Source: Acanthacorydalis orientalis (Eukaryota; Arthropoda; Insecta; Megaloptera; Corydalidae). From it: DNA of 64,000 nt. Below are positions 36,868 to 50,497 of the stretch, piece by piece. Within the stretch, counting starts at the first letter, position 1, and each line of letters opens with the position of its first letter. The notes beneath the pieces were generated by a model that was not told the origin of the DNA, did no database searches, and worked only from the letters and a program-made list of their open reading frames with translations. Both the position numbers and the translations under genes were made by a program. The stretch spans positions 19,132,512 to 19,196,511 of the forward strand of contig CM068313.1 in the NCBI GenBank assembly GCA_034766995.1, written 5' to 3'.

Positions 36868-36889
36868 ACACACACCCACACATACACAC

Positions 36890-36927
<38 letters not shown>
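36868..36927. repeat. (CA)n(TA)n compound tract
   Basis: Interrupted CA run, then about 30 bp of TA. Confidence 0.93.
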
Positions 36928-36932
<5 letters not shown>

Positions 36933-37116
36933 GTTTGGAAGGAAAGGAATTCCATATATCTCTTATGTTTTGTGTGAATATTATTAATATTATTTTACTT
37001 TTCAAACATTATTATTAAAAATAAAAGTTATTCCATTAAATGCGAAATATTAGTATGCAGTCTTTTACAAATACTTTTTATATAAAATTTAATTTGCTCA
37101 AATAATATTTTCATAC

Positions 37117-37120
37117 ACAT

Positions 37121-37178
<58 letters not shown>
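37117..37178. repeat. (CA)n(TA)n compound tract
   Basis: A CA run of about 18 bp joined to about 42 bp of TA. Confidence 0.95.
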
Positions 37179-37181
<3 letters not shown>

Positions 37182-37989
37182 CAAAATGAGATGAACTGAA
37201 CTTATAAAAAGTAACAACTTATTATAATTGTGCTGAAAAGTTTAATAACCTACGTTGTCTTTTAAATGAGATATACTGTAAAGTTTGTCGAAGATTATAT
37301 ATGAGATATGTTTCAAAAGTTTAACGAATTAAAAACAGAATAAAAATTCTTTAAATAACCGACTACGTAATTATACTTTGACATTTACTGAAATTCGATA
37401 TAAAAATATCTTGAGAAAAACATTAAAAGAATTGTCGGAATGTAGATAGAATTTACTTTACGAAAATATTGTTTAAATTGTTTGTAATAACTGTTGATAT
37501 TTTAAATTATCAAAAATCTTTTTTTCTAACTAATTACAATAATTTAATGTATGAAAATTTCTTACAACTTTAATTTCTATAAAATCTTCAATTTAATGAC
37601 TAGACTCTCTTGTACATCAAAAGAATAAATAAAAGCAAGAACCTAGAATTGTAAATAAAAAAATAAAACATTACAAAAAGTTGTTGATAAAATGTTTATT
37701 TATTTTCCATTACACTTTTTTTATCTATAGTAAAATAAAGAAGATTTTTAGGGAGATTAAATAAATATTTATGAAGTATAATACATACATAAAAAAGAAT
37801 GAATAGAAATTATAATTATATCATATATTAAATAAGTTTCAAATATTAGATATAAACAATTCTTAAATAATATGAAAGATAAGCTACATATTTCAAAAGC
37901 AATTTATAAAATCAATAATATATTTAAATTATTAGTGATTTATTTTTGTGATCATTACTATATATTTTATAAATTATATATTAATGACG

Positions 37990-38047
<58 letters not shown>
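37990..38047. repeat. (TA)n microsatellite
   Basis: TA run of about 55 bp with one AAATA interruption. Confidence 0.95.
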
Positions 38048-38050
<3 letters not shown>

Positions 38051-38442
38051 CATTTTATCAGCTGTGAATATATTTTATATTTTTTAAAATTTATATTGAT
38101 TAACTTGTTTTTTAAATATTGTTGAAATTAAAATTTTTATAAAATAATATTGAATATATATAAAATCAAACTCAGATTCAGATTTGTTTAGTGCTTATTC
38201 ATGATATAACAAAATTGTCAGTTTATAAACTAACTTCAATATATCTAACTATTATAACATAATATACAGTCAGCAGTTCTCTACCATTACAGACGATTTC
38301 AGGAATTTTGTTATAATGATAATGCTCAACAAAGCTATATGGACCATTGAGTAGGTACTCTATAATTTTGTTCACAATGCTGTTCATAGGATTTGTTCAG
38401 TAACGGATTTATGTATTTATAGGATTATTTAGATTGCAGATT

Positions 38443-38445
<3 letters not shown>

Positions 38446-38480
<35 letters not shown>
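38446..38480. repeat. (TA)n microsatellite
   Basis: TA run of about 35 bp followed by a purine patch (GAGAGAGAAAAAACAGAGGA). Confidence 0.95.
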
Positions 38481-38482
<2 letters not shown>

Positions 38483-38655
38483 GAAGGGTGAGAGAGAAAA
38501 AACAGAGGAGAAGATAGATATCCATTAATGTACATTTTTTGTGAAATGTTCCAAATTCTTATTTATGCAAAATTTCGTTTTCTTTACGATCTGATAGTTT
38601 GAAATTTTACAATTTATAATAAATTTATATATAAAAGAATATATTTATTAATTTT

Positions 38656-38656
<1 letters not shown>

Positions 38657-38697
<41 letters not shown>
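38657..38697. repeat. (TA)n microsatellite
   Basis: TA run of about 40 bp. Confidence 0.95.
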
Positions 38698-38702
<5 letters not shown>

Positions 38703-39259
38703 GTCATTATTTGTATTTATATCAATAATAAGAATATAATCACTTTTTTCTTATAATTAGAAACATATAAATGAAATGTATAATTTTCAATTTTGAAATA
38801 TTATTCTTATGTGATACAAGAATATTATTATAAATAAGTCAATTTGTTGACCATTTTTCGTATTGTCAGTTTTAGATTTTTAGTGATAAAGGTTTCGATG
38901 ATTTATATATATATATATATATACACACACACATATATACATACTTACACACATATGTGTTTGTGTGTGTTTATATAATATGAGTGTAAACTAAGATGTA
39001 GTATAGCAGTATATAAACATTTGATAAGCGTCGACAGATCAGTCAAGCTTTATGTCAAGTATTTAAGACGATGTGTATACAGAAAAGGAAGATGTGGAAG
39101 CTGTGAAATTCGGTTTTTGATTGATGTTTTTCAATTTTTTTAGCAACTCGAAATTTTATTTTTAGAGGTAAACACTACCAAAGAATTTTTTTAAAAGCAA
39201 ACTTAATTGTGGTTTTGTGTAATAGAGATATATACATAAAGTACTTACTTTTGTATATA

Positions 39260-39298
<39 letters not shown>

Positions 39299-40198
39299 TG
39301 AAATAGCACTTGAATTACTAGTACTAAAGAGTCTTAGTGTAATATGATACAAAATTTGTTGTAGAAATATGTTTTTTTATTCATATTTAGTGTAGTAAAA
39401 TGAACATAAATTAACTTATTTCTTATCATAAAATTATTATTTTTTAGATCAAAGGACACTGCTGTAATCATAAGAATTAAAATAATGTACTTTAGAATTA
39501 TAATACTTTTTTGGTTGTTCTAGTATTCTAAATTTTATTAAAAATAACGAATATTTTTATTATTATTATAATAATAATTGTGAATATACATACTTAAAAC
39601 ATCAAAATTGGCACAAGAGGTTTCAATAAAGCTCAAGACAATCTTTTATTGACTTTTCCGCAATATATTCTTAAAGACTTAAACTGAAGAGGTTTCAGTA
39701 TATCGTAATGTAGTCCATTCCAGATACGAGAATATAAAATATTACATTTACCAATCAGCTGTTTATAATTCATTAATTTAATCCTTATAAAATTACCATT
39801 ATTGATTAGAATACATAAACTAATATTAGGAATTTACTTTTTCCTTCTGCAATTTCCATTCTTTTCTTAATTCACTTAGACTTTCGATTTGAATTAGCAA
39901 ACAGAAAGATTTTTTTATAATCATTTATTATTTCGTGTTTTTGAAACAGACGATGGATTCTATACGTTATTACAATATTTAAGTACTGGTCTCATATCGC
40001 AAAGAAAATCATTTTTTTAATATGCAATTACAGTCTTTATTTTTTCTCGTTAGAAGATTTTAAGCTCTCACGATTTGTAATTATTGTATTGGTAAAAATT
40101 CGTTTCTAGGACAAAAATGATTATAATTTGATGCGTTGGTATTTCATGAATTAATTTATATTTTTATATTACACCTACTCCATTAACAGTGTCCTATG

Positions 40199-40199
<1 letters not shown>

Positions 40200-40242
<43 letters not shown>

Positions 40243-40247
40243 GTATA
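40200..40247. repeat. (TA)n microsatellite
   Basis: TA run of about 37 bp, then GTATATGTATAT. Confidence 0.95.
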
Positions 40248-40599
40248 TAAAATATGAAAGTGTTTGAATTTTTAATTTTTTTTGGTGTTTTTTATAAGTT
40301 CATTTTTATAATTTTCTTAGTGGAAATATCTATATTTTATAATAAGTTTATGAGTATGTCTTCACAGAATGTCTTTACTTATAAGTTTTGCTTAAGATTC
40401 TCTATTTTTGTGAGTGGGAATTATTTCTTTCAATCTTGTAATCAAACTGGCTAGTAATTGTGTACAAAATGCATAATAATATTGCTGATAATAGATTCAA
40501 CAATGAAAAACATATGGTACATATTTAATATAATGTACATATAATGGCGTATGTATTGTGTACAATGTCCCAATCAGAATTTCCAAAAGTTTATATGTT

Positions 40600-41170
40600 A
40601 ACAAGTTATCCGTACCTAGTACATATAAACTTTATCATACGTGTTAGAGCAATGAAGCCTTCTGCATACACACACCGGTTTACAATGATGGCAACACGAT
40701 GCTTCGTGCACTGTTATTAGTAGGAAACAATGACTGCTCGGTTGCAGACCAGCACAAAGGTTCTCGCTGCATATTCATTCTTATGAATTATTAATTAAAT
40801 CGCTTGCAGTTTATTATAACTATGCCGAGTAAATTCAACACTCCACCTTTCACTGCTGCGATGCATCGTGAAAATATAGAGATGTAAAACTTACTTTATT
40901 GTATAACGTTAATTTATAATTACTCTGTTGTATTTGTTTCAAGTCTAAGACAAAGAAAACGTCGTAATATATAACGTCAAGCAGACGATACTCGAAACGA
41001 GAAAAATGTTAATTGTTAATATAAAGATTCATGAAGAAGACACGTGTTGAAATATCTTGTTTCCCCTGTATAAAATATACATATTTTAATCTATCTTTTC
41101 ACAGTGTGTCTGCTGCAATGCAGTGTACTGAGAGTATGCAGCAGTTTGTTAAAAATGTTATTTGAAAGTT
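40600..41170. other. Island with Sox-, POU- and homeodomain-like words; small hairpin
   Basis: Around 40720-40810 are AAACAATG and CACAAAGG (Sox/TCF type), GCTGCATATTCATTC (POU-like) and GAATTATTAATTAAATCG (homeodomain type) within 90 bp. Further on, CTGCTGCA/TGCAGCAG (41110-41117 and 41137-41144) forms an 8-bp hairpin with a 19-nt loop. No coding frame. A candidate enhancer. Confidence 0.3.
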
Positions 41171-42097
41171 TGTAATTGTAATTAAGGTATTAAGTACATG
41201 TAATTTTCTTTTATTTTCATGTATATTATTTGATTTTGTGCCCCCGTTGATTTTTTTCATCTGATATTAATGTTTTTACAATTATTTCATGATTTAATTA
41301 GTAAATTATAAAATCCCCATTTTGATTGTTTAATTAAAAATGTGATAATTGAAGTTTATTTTAACACTTTTAACCCCAGTCATTGCGGTATCACCTATCA
41401 GTGTATAGGGTTGGTGAATGTGGGTGAATAAAATTTGCAGTCCACAGGCTTTTGATGAATAATAGGAATGTCAAGAAATTGATGTCATTTTTCGGTAGTT
41501 ATGGAGAAAGATAACATTTTACCGAAAGTATAAAAAAATAAGCATATAAAATATCTAGAATAAAATATTTTTACATTTTAATAAATTTACAGTATTGAAA
41601 ATAGTTTAAATTGATTAACATCGAAATATTTCTCTATTATTCTAAATACTTATAAAATTGTGATGTATTAAAATTCAAAAACTAATTTAATTTGAGTTAT
41701 TTGATTATCTTTAAAATAATGTACATATTAAATTGTAAAATATGTAAAAGCATTTATTTATTTTCTAATATAGAGTAATTCCTCAAATTAATGTCTGCAT
41801 CTGGAAATTTAATAATAAAAATATTGTAGTTAAGCTTATTCCTTTTTGTTATTATTATTCATATAAATGTTATAAATTTACTTAGTAAAAATATTCGTTC
41901 CTTTTTTCAATACTAGTATCTATGTATTGGGAAATTAAATATATATATATATATATTACATTTTATGCTGAAGAATTTTGTAATTTAATGTTCGTTATAT
42001 TACGATATTTAAATAGAACTAAGAACAACATTTTCAAGGAATTTATAATAGAAATAATATTTCTAAAACGAATATATATTATATAATATATTCAATT

Positions 42098-42134
<37 letters not shown>

Positions 42135-43562
42135 GTTTTTTTTCTTTGAATAACTTTATTTCGAAACCGTAAGAATTTAATTATTTTCGTGTTGGCTCGT
42201 ATGAAAATTGAATGCCATTAAAATATTATGTTAGAGAGAATATTAATTTTGAAATGAATTAATTCTCTCCCGAATGAATTATCTTTATATAATTATACCT
42301 CTAAAATTTTTAATATTAAATCAATAATAGAAAATACATCAGCGTAATACACAGTTATATTTTAAATGAAAAAATGAATGTATTTATTCTGGTAACTAAA
42401 TAGAGAAGAGCTACTTATTATGAATTTTTATATACGATTTATATAGCAATAAATTGTGCATCAATTTTATTTTCAATTTTCTGATTAGTTAGGTGCTGCT
42501 ATATAGGTTATTGTCTACATAACAGATATTTTTCTGTTATTATTTATGCATAAAATAAAACAAATTTGTTTATCAAGGTAAATCATTCTGAATAGGATAT
42601 AAATTGATGCAGAATAATAATTTATTTAGATATTTCTCAAGTCATAAATTGGATTTAATCTGCATGTTATTCTGTTCTGCTTTTCGTTAGTTTATTTATT
42701 GGTATCAAATATTGTTAAGCCGCTGTATACATTTTTTTTTAAAAAAACGTTTTTATTGTAACGAATGTTCTAGACGTCTGTATTGAACACGTGTTAAAAT
42801 AGTCAAGCATTTGTTACTGTTAATACTTTAGAAAACAAATTATCAATTTAAACCCATCTGTCAGTTTAATGTTTGTGCATTTATGTCCATGCAATACAAT
42901 ACGTTTGAATAGAGAAGATGTATAGAATAATATACAAACATAGAGATATGCTTTTCCTCCCTAGACTGCATCGACAATAACATGCAATAAAACAGTCAGA
43001 CTTTAAACACGTGCGAGTGAAATAGTGTGTATTGGATATTAATATAGATGGAATATTTTTCAGCTCTCGTAGAGATAAAGATATGTTCATTGAACTCGTT
43101 TATATTGCAATTGCATGACAAATTTAATGTCTACTGTCAAACACACCTTGGAGGCAGACAATGAAAAAATAAAATGCGATCATGTACAATGAATGTTTTT
43201 TAATTAAATATATGTTTGTAGCACATTGTGTGAACAGTGTTATTTTTATGTTTATGTTAATGGATATTTAAGTAGATAAAATCAATCACGTGTATTATAC
43301 AAGTTTTTTTATGTTTCGAATATGAAAATATGTAAACTAGATTTCATTCTGTCAGAATTAATAGTTTCATTATTTATTTTGTTTGAAAGTTTTTTCACTC
43401 GCTAGACAGTCGTTTTGTTGAACGAATATAACATAACAAATATGTTCGAATTTAAATATGCAAATTATTGATTCTTAGCTATTGTATGTAAACTTTATGG
43501 TTATAACTATATAAATTAGTGTAATTTAAATTCTCTTCTATATGCTTTTTATGTTATGTAGC

Positions 43563-43620
<58 letters not shown>

Positions 43621-46060
43621 CGGAAAAAATGTGAAAATAAATTTTAATATTTTTTTTCTATAATTGAAAACAGATTATATTTGAAAACATTGACTTTGGC
43701 GTTTTTAATAAAAATAAACAATAAAATTAAATTTTTAAGTATTGTTTTATTCACAGTTAATATTTTGTAAAATTTTATTTTATTGAAATATACTATTTAT
43801 AGTAAATATTTTATCTGAAAAATACAATAGGTGAAAATTATTGCATTTTAATGAATATCCTTTTTATTTTTGTATAAGTAAACTTATGTAAATAATTTTT
43901 AATTCCAAATTAATAATCCATATTTTTGTTTTATTTAGTGGAAGAACATTTTTTTAAAAATTTAAATATCAAAACAAACAAGAGTTCAAATCATTAATTA
44001 TTAAAATTTGGTTAAGTGCGATTTTTCGTACAATTAAAAAAGTAATAATTTAAAATCTAAATAATAAATGAAATATCCAATTTTTGAAAAATATTTTACT
44101 GAAAATTATATTTTTATTTTCTTAATGAAAAAAACCGAACCTAAATGATATTTCTGTACATTCAAACCTACTTCATTATATATACATGCTACGATTCCAA
44201 ATGTTTTTGAATAAATTATTTTTTTATGGTAATTTTATGTTATAGTCCTTTTTTAAAGTGACACAACGTTGATTTAGATATTATATTATCCATGCTAGTA
44301 TAATGTACAACTTTCCGAAAATATTCAGTAATAAGCTTTTTTAAATGCAAATTTTCTTTTATTAACAATTCATACTACTCGAATCTTTGGAAAAATTATG
44401 AATTAAAAATATAAATCATTTCATTAATAAATTTTCGTCTTGTTATATGACGTTTAGACATTTAATGTATAATAAACTTTATAATATTTTGTTTTTCTAA
44501 ATATAACATATTTTCATTTATTTTTTCTTAAAAAAATATAACAAATTGTATTTATACCTTTGATTAGAAATGAAATACTGAATCTTGGTTGTATTTAATT
44601 TTCAATTTTTTATTTGTTTGATTTAATTAATTATTCTTTTGACCTTGCAGGCCACAATTTCAAATATCATTTATTAATAAAATAAAATGTTTGATGATTT
44701 TACAATTATTATCTAAAAAAATGTTTATATTTTTTTAAATCACATTAATGTCTCTGCTATTAATGCCTGTTAAGATAATTTTATAAAAATTCATATACAG
44801 GTATTTTGTAGGCTAAAAATACGAAAAATCAGTATTTTTTATACAAAATATTTTATTATATCAGGATAATATTTTTAAAAATAATAAAGTATTAATTTAA
44901 ATAAAAAAATATTAAAGGTTTTATATTTTACGATAAATTAAATGATTTTATTAAATATTTTTAATAGTAATAAACAATGATATTATTATTAACAAACAAA
45001 CTTTTATAAAGTTTGTACGTAATCGTTAATTAACAATTTCATACTTTCAAATGACGTTTTTTGAAGAAAGAGGTAGAAACTTCCGTCAAAAATGCTTATA
45101 GCCTACGATAATTTTTTATAAATAAGTAAAAAATATTTAATTGAAACATGTTTCATATTTTGTGATTAAAATGATATTTATGTTAGGTTTCCTCATTTTG
45201 AGATTCTGAAAATTATGCAATTTGGAAGACGTGTTATTTATATGTGTGATAAATGTTATTACTTATACAATTGTATATATATATATATATCACTAAATTT
45301 TTAAACATTATTATTAATTAAAATTTAATTAAAATATAAATTGACAATTTCATCTTATTGTAATATAGTTTGAAGCAGAGTAATATTTCGCTATGTAAAA
45401 CATTAACCATGTTGAAATATTTTTAAAAAGCAATTAATGAAATTTATTCCAAATCGTCAGTGGTTTTGAAATACTTTTTGCTTTTTAATTATATGAAATG
45501 ATAACAAAACAGATATTAATTTTATATTTATGTACATTTATGATTATATGTTTAATACAATTGAACAACGTGATTTAATTAATATTTATTACATGTCATA
45601 ATATACTAATTTGGAATAAATAATTATCATTTCTATAATCTCATAATTAACTTAATTAAAAAATTAATTTAGCTTCGAATGGATATATCAAAAGCAGTAA
45701 ATTAAAATTAATTGTATTTATAGAAATAATTCGATGCACATTTATGCTTTGAATAAGTACCGTGTAAATTATTTAAAATTGAAATACAATATAGTTGTGT
45801 AATCTGTTCATTTTGATCAATTTTATACGAGCCAATCACATTTAAAAATTAATTATTCAAACATAAAACGCTAAACAGCAAAACGAAGTGGTTTTTAATT
45901 ACGAAAATGTTGATAAAATATAAGAATCTGAAATAATATTTCGAAAGAAAAACTAGCGTTAAAAGGATATAAAATTAAGTCTGTTGTGTAGATAATGTAG
46001 GGTGCTTGAAAACTCTCAGAAGCTTGAACAAAATTAGTTGAGTAGCATTATGTAGATGGT
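41170..46060. other. AT-rich unique DNA, no gene seen
   Basis: A long stretch with few microsatellites. The 69-codon minus frame at 42881-43090 is unrecognised. TGACCTTG at 44640-44647 is a lone nuclear-receptor-type half site. A slightly GC-richer patch at 41370-41470 has no identified content. Confidence 0.5.
43562..43616. repeat. (TA)n microsatellite
   Basis: TA run of about 54 bp with one TGTA interruption. Confidence 0.95.
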
Positions 46061-46160
46061 AACTAGATTAAAATTAAGCGAGGCGTCGGTTTTGTTCATG
46101 TCAGGGACCGGTAAGTAAGCAAGAACGTAAGTACTTACACGAGATTCATTTCAACGAAAA
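46060..46160. other. Cluster of strong splice-donor matches
   Basis: GGGACCG|GTAAGTAAG (donor at 46110-46111) is followed 16 nt later by AACGTAAGTACTTAC, which is donor-like on both strands. The preceding sequence (GAGGCGTCGG) is less AT-rich. It could be the 3' edge of a leader exon, but no acceptor or initiator is tied to it. Confidence 0.2.
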
Positions 46161-46632
46161 CGCAATTGAATAAATTGTCCGTAGATGAGTAATTCCAGTT
46201 TTTTTCTGAAACATGTTCTTGTTTAGTTTATTTTTATTGTAACATTCATCTGTATGTTCGTGTTATATTGGATACAGCTTTTTTAATTATCTGCTGGTAA
46301 GAATGATCATTATTTTACTTTGGAATGGAAATAAAAAAAATAAACACGTTTATACTTTCTAAATTCAGAATTATATATCGAACTATAAAGAAGATTCAAC
46401 AATGATTTTTATGATGAGTTATTTTAAGCCTAATAGATTTTTACTTCGGATGGAAATTTTATTCATGTATAACAAAGCACACAAATAAGTGTTAAAACCG
46501 CGTATAATTTGTATATTTATGTTAATTAGGTTTGTTTTATTAAAATAACAATTGTTAAATAAAATTTAAGTACAATTGATATATTTTTATAATATTATGA
46601 CACTATTTTGACTTAAATATTTATTTATTGAT

Positions 46633-46639
<7 letters not shown>

Positions 46640-46689
<50 letters not shown>
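46640..46689. repeat. (TA)n microsatellite
   Basis: TA run of about 50 bp immediately before duplication copy 1. Confidence 0.95.
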
Positions 46690-46692
<3 letters not shown>

Positions 46693-46812
46693 ATTTAAAA
46701 TGAAATGAAATTATTTTATTACGTTGAATGATTCAATTGAAATGATTGATAACAAATAACAAATTTAATGTGGTATTTCACTAGAACAGAGGATTGTCTT
46801 GGATTATATTTC
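46690..46812 (+). repeat. Diverged direct duplication, copy 1
   Basis: About 120 bp directly following a TA tract. It aligns with 47553-47673, 863 bp downstream in the same orientation, at about 80 percent identity by eye; for example TTGAATGATTCAATTGAAAT here against TTGAATGATTTAATTGAAAT there. Both copies start at the edge of a TA tract, so the tract probably mediated the duplication. Confidence 0.75.
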
Positions 46813-46830
46813 CACGCATACGCATACACG

Positions 46831-46857
46831 CATATATATATATATATATACATAACA

Positions 46858-46915
<58 letters not shown>
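46831..46915. repeat. (TA)n, three blocks
   Basis: About 85 bp of TA interrupted by ACATAAC and TGTA. Confidence 0.95.
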
Positions 46916-46917
<2 letters not shown>

Positions 46918-47552
46918 GAGGGGTCAACGAGCAAGAATCAGTTAAACGAAAATGTTTGAAAGTTTAATCTGGTTTGATCTAAGATGAGGTAAAGAACAAT
47001 GACAATTTACATCATTGTTGTTCTTGATTCAGTTTTGTAAGTTAGTTAGTTTCATGTGTTTTCTAGTAGTACTTGTGAATATGAATTGTAAATTGAATGG
47101 AAAATTTAATTGGATAATCGTACTTTTTGCGAGATAGAAAAAATATTGAATTATTGCAAGAGAATTTCATTACAAAAAAATCTATAAAGTCTACATACTG
47201 CATTTTTTTGTCCAGTGAAAATCAAATAATCCAAAAAGTATTGAATTTTTTAGCAATTGCTATCTTGGATGGAATCTAAAGTAGAAGTGTTATTGTATTA
47301 TACTTTTTTTATGGTACTGTTAATAGATAAAATTGTTTAGAAATGCAAAAAAAATTGTTCTGTCAGAAAAAAAATAAGAGTTTCCTAATTCTGGATTTAA
47401 ATATATAAAATGTTTATTTTTTAATAAAGTTTTATACTTTTTTATTATAACATTTTTTTTCAAAACTAAGTAAGGAAATGATTAAAAAAAATAAACGAAA
47501 TATTTAAATAACGTAAATATTTTAAATAAATATTAGGAATATATATATATAT

Positions 47553-47673
47553 ATAACTCAAAATGAAAATTTAATTATTTCGTTACATTGAATGATTTAA
47601 TTGAAATGTTTATTGATACTAACAAAAAATTAATGTAATATTTCATTAGAATAACGGATTGTTTTACATTACA
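47553..47673 (+). repeat. Diverged direct duplication, copy 2
   Basis: The partner of 46690-46812. It shares the ordered blocks AAAATGAAA, AATTATTT, TTGAATGATT, AATTGAAATG, TTAATGT, TATTTCA, TAGAA and GGATTGT. Similarity stops at about 47673, where copy 1 runs into a CA/TA run. Confidence 0.75.
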
Positions 47674-48119
47674 TCTATGAATGAATATAAACTATACGTA
47701 ATTGTCTGTGATTTTATCAGATTTGGCACCCTAATGTAATATAATGGATGATTTGTAATTCATATTTGACGCTGTTAATTAATTTTATAAAAATAAATCA
47801 TTCATTGAATTGAATTCATTTTATGCAAAGAGGTGTCCAGCACACATTTATATTGTATAACTTTTAATTGTTTTAGAATTAGCTGTCTTAAATTTTTGCT
47901 CATATTAAAAATCTGAAATAAAATGAAATAAATATTTAGATAAAGTATTTCATAAATTTTAACGGTTTATTAAAATTTTACAGTGTATTAATTTTAGAAT
48001 GAATAACTTACGCAAGTACGCTTACACAGTTTCTGTAAAAAGGTGCATCTACATAACTACCTAAAAAAATAATATGACATCGTCATTACTAAAAAAGTAA
48101 TACATAAATTAATTTAAAA

Positions 48120-48340
48120 AGAGAAGTTCTCTCGGGAAATTCGAGATCAATCAACGAAAACTTGACATTTCCAACATTGATTAAAATTGAAATAAGATCA
48201 TTTCCGACATTTCCTCTACAGATTCAGACACAAGTTTAACGTCTAGCTCGATGCACATCTGCTGCAGGGAACGTTGCCAACAGTTGAACGACTTGAAGTT
48301 TAGATTGAAACGCTTGGCAGAACAAACCCACGAATTACGT
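48120..48340. other. GC-richer stretch; short minus-strand open frame or regulatory DNA
   Basis: On the minus strand a frame of about 55 codons reads 'SWVCSAKRFNLNFKSFNCWQ' and later 'ELDVKLVSESVEEMSEM' before TAA near 48187. It has no ATG before an internal one. The plus strand carries GCACATCTGCTGCAGG and AACAGTTG, both E-box-like. The two readings compete. Confidence 0.22.
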
Positions 48341-48464
48341 TACTCATTTTAAAATAATCAACAAGAATTAGCATATTTTATTTCTGGAAGAGCGTATTGT
48401 GTTCTTCTTTTCACAATAATATTTATAATGTTGGTTAATGGTACACTTTTATAAATATATTCCC

Positions 48465-48500
<36 letters not shown>

Positions 48501-49464
48501 TAAGAAAAATCTTTCATTAAGGAAGTGATGTTTTTATAGGTAAAAAAACTCTTAATGAGTTTCTGTTTTCTTATCGTTATAAAATAACTTAGATGATATT
48601 ACTAAGGTAATAAGTAATATATATATATATATATATATATATATTACTATAAAATAATATAACATTACCTATATATCCTGTAAAACGAAATAGGTTTACT
48701 TTTATTTTTATTAAAATAACATAAATATGAACCGAAAGCGTTGAAAGAAAAACCTCCTAAACAATTGTTTTTGGAGTTTGTTTTCTTCTTTATAGTAAAT
48801 CTGTTTTATAACAAAATAAAGTTAATATACGGTATTATATTTACATAAATTCTCATTAAAAATATTAAATATGTAGACTTTTAATAATAAAACTGACTGA
48901 AAACACTTCAAAATTATGTGTCCTGCAAATTTAATATAATTTTTTTTTTAATTAAAAAATAAAAGCAAAAATACGCAATTTATTTATTTTCCAATAATAT
49001 GGAAGCTACTCATTTTATAGCAAATATTTAGGCAGTAAAACCATAATTAAATACTGTATCAAACAATTTATATAAGAAAATATAATTGATAGATAAATAT
49101 TTTCATAAAATTTGTTTTTGAACTAATAACCTAATTTAATAGTAATCGTTAATTTTAGAGAGATTTTCCAATATTTCTTTTGAAATCATACTAGTTTAAA
49201 AAATTAAATAATTTTTAAAGTGATTTTAGTTACATGATATTGAAATTTAAAATAATCTTGAATGAATTTAAATTAAACATTTTCAATTTATAAAATGTTT
49301 CTCGGAAAATAATTAGAGCTGTACTATTATTGTTTAGAGAATAAAATGTTTAATTTTTCTATAATATTTTTTAATTTTTAAGTTAATAAATGATCTTGTT
49401 TTACAAAATAGAAAAATTTATTGCACTTTGATGTATTTTAAAAATAATTTCAACATTTGTCATT

Positions 49465-49707
49465 GTGTATATTTTGAATGTGCTGAACTCATTATTTTCT
49501 AAATATAATCTATATGGTTTACTCGAACGTTGTTTCTATTTTACATCAAAGATCGTAAACAAACTGAGTTTGTGTGTTTGTAAGAATTTCTGGCCCATAA
49601 CACCATATCAAATTGTTAAGCAACACGAATGTAATTATAAATTCTGTGTAACTGTAATAAGGAAACTATATTATTTATCGTCGGCACAACTAATTAACAA
49701 ACTATGA
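49465..49707 (+). other. 80-codon frame of unknown status
   Basis: A GTG-started frame, 'NSLFSKYNLYGLLERCFYF' through 'NKL' before TGA. It is Cys- and Tyr-rich with no TA-tract contribution. It is not recognised, and no ATG or splice context supports it. Probably chance in a stretch (49460-50160) lacking microsatellites. Confidence 0.12.
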
Positions 49708-50419
49708 GTATGTACTAAATAAATTATCGTGTACGAATAAGTATCAAAATAATTAACGTTCGAAATTAATATATTTCAAATGTTCTCAGCACTAAATTAA
49801 TTATAAGCTTTGACGCGTAACGTGCTATAATGAAACCTCTCAATTGCAATTTTAGAAACGAATTTGACATCAATTAAACAAGCACACAGATTGAGACATA
49901 TTTGCCTGTTGTTATATACTGAAATGTCGAAACGTTAAATACAACCATTTTGCGCACTAACATCATGTAAATTGCCACTCTATTATTGCTTGGTTATTAA
50001 TTAATTTAGAACCTAATTGTAGGGGATATTCATACTGACATTTACACTTTCTGTAGAAATGTTCATAGACTATAAAGATTTGTGATGTATAGTAAATGGG
50101 GTGCAATTTAAACGTTTCAAATGTGTATGCTATGTGAAATTTGAACCATAGACACATTTTACTGCCTAATTGATTTTTTATTTATGGATGGAAACAAACA
50201 TAAACATATACGCCTGTATATATATATATACTGAAAAATTAAAATCAAAAATCTTTAATAATTGGTATATGAATACATGAAATTTGGTATTTATATTAAA
50301 AAATATTTGAAGTTAAGTATAAATAATGAATATTAATAGTAATAAATCGATTATTACTTATTTAAAATTAATAACAAGGTTTAAATTATCAAAAAGACTT
50401 ACAGTAGTGCATATATATG

Positions 50420-50425
<6 letters not shown>

Positions 50426-50464
<39 letters not shown>

Positions 50465-50497
50465 GTATATATACATATATGTATATATATATATATG
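50426..50497. repeat. (TA)n with ACAC and ATGT interruptions
   Basis: About 70 bp of interrupted TA repeat. Confidence 0.95.

Larger units (their letters stand above)
36660..40600. other. AT-rich background with TA and CA tracts
   Basis: Eight TA tracts. The 66-codon Phe-rich frame at 40254-40454 is AT-bias read-through. Confidence 0.55.

Noticed and set aside
46719..46959. Overlapping Tyr-Ile ORFs on both strands
   Set aside because: The TA tract is open in every frame that reads TAT-ATA, so both are artefacts of the microsatellite.
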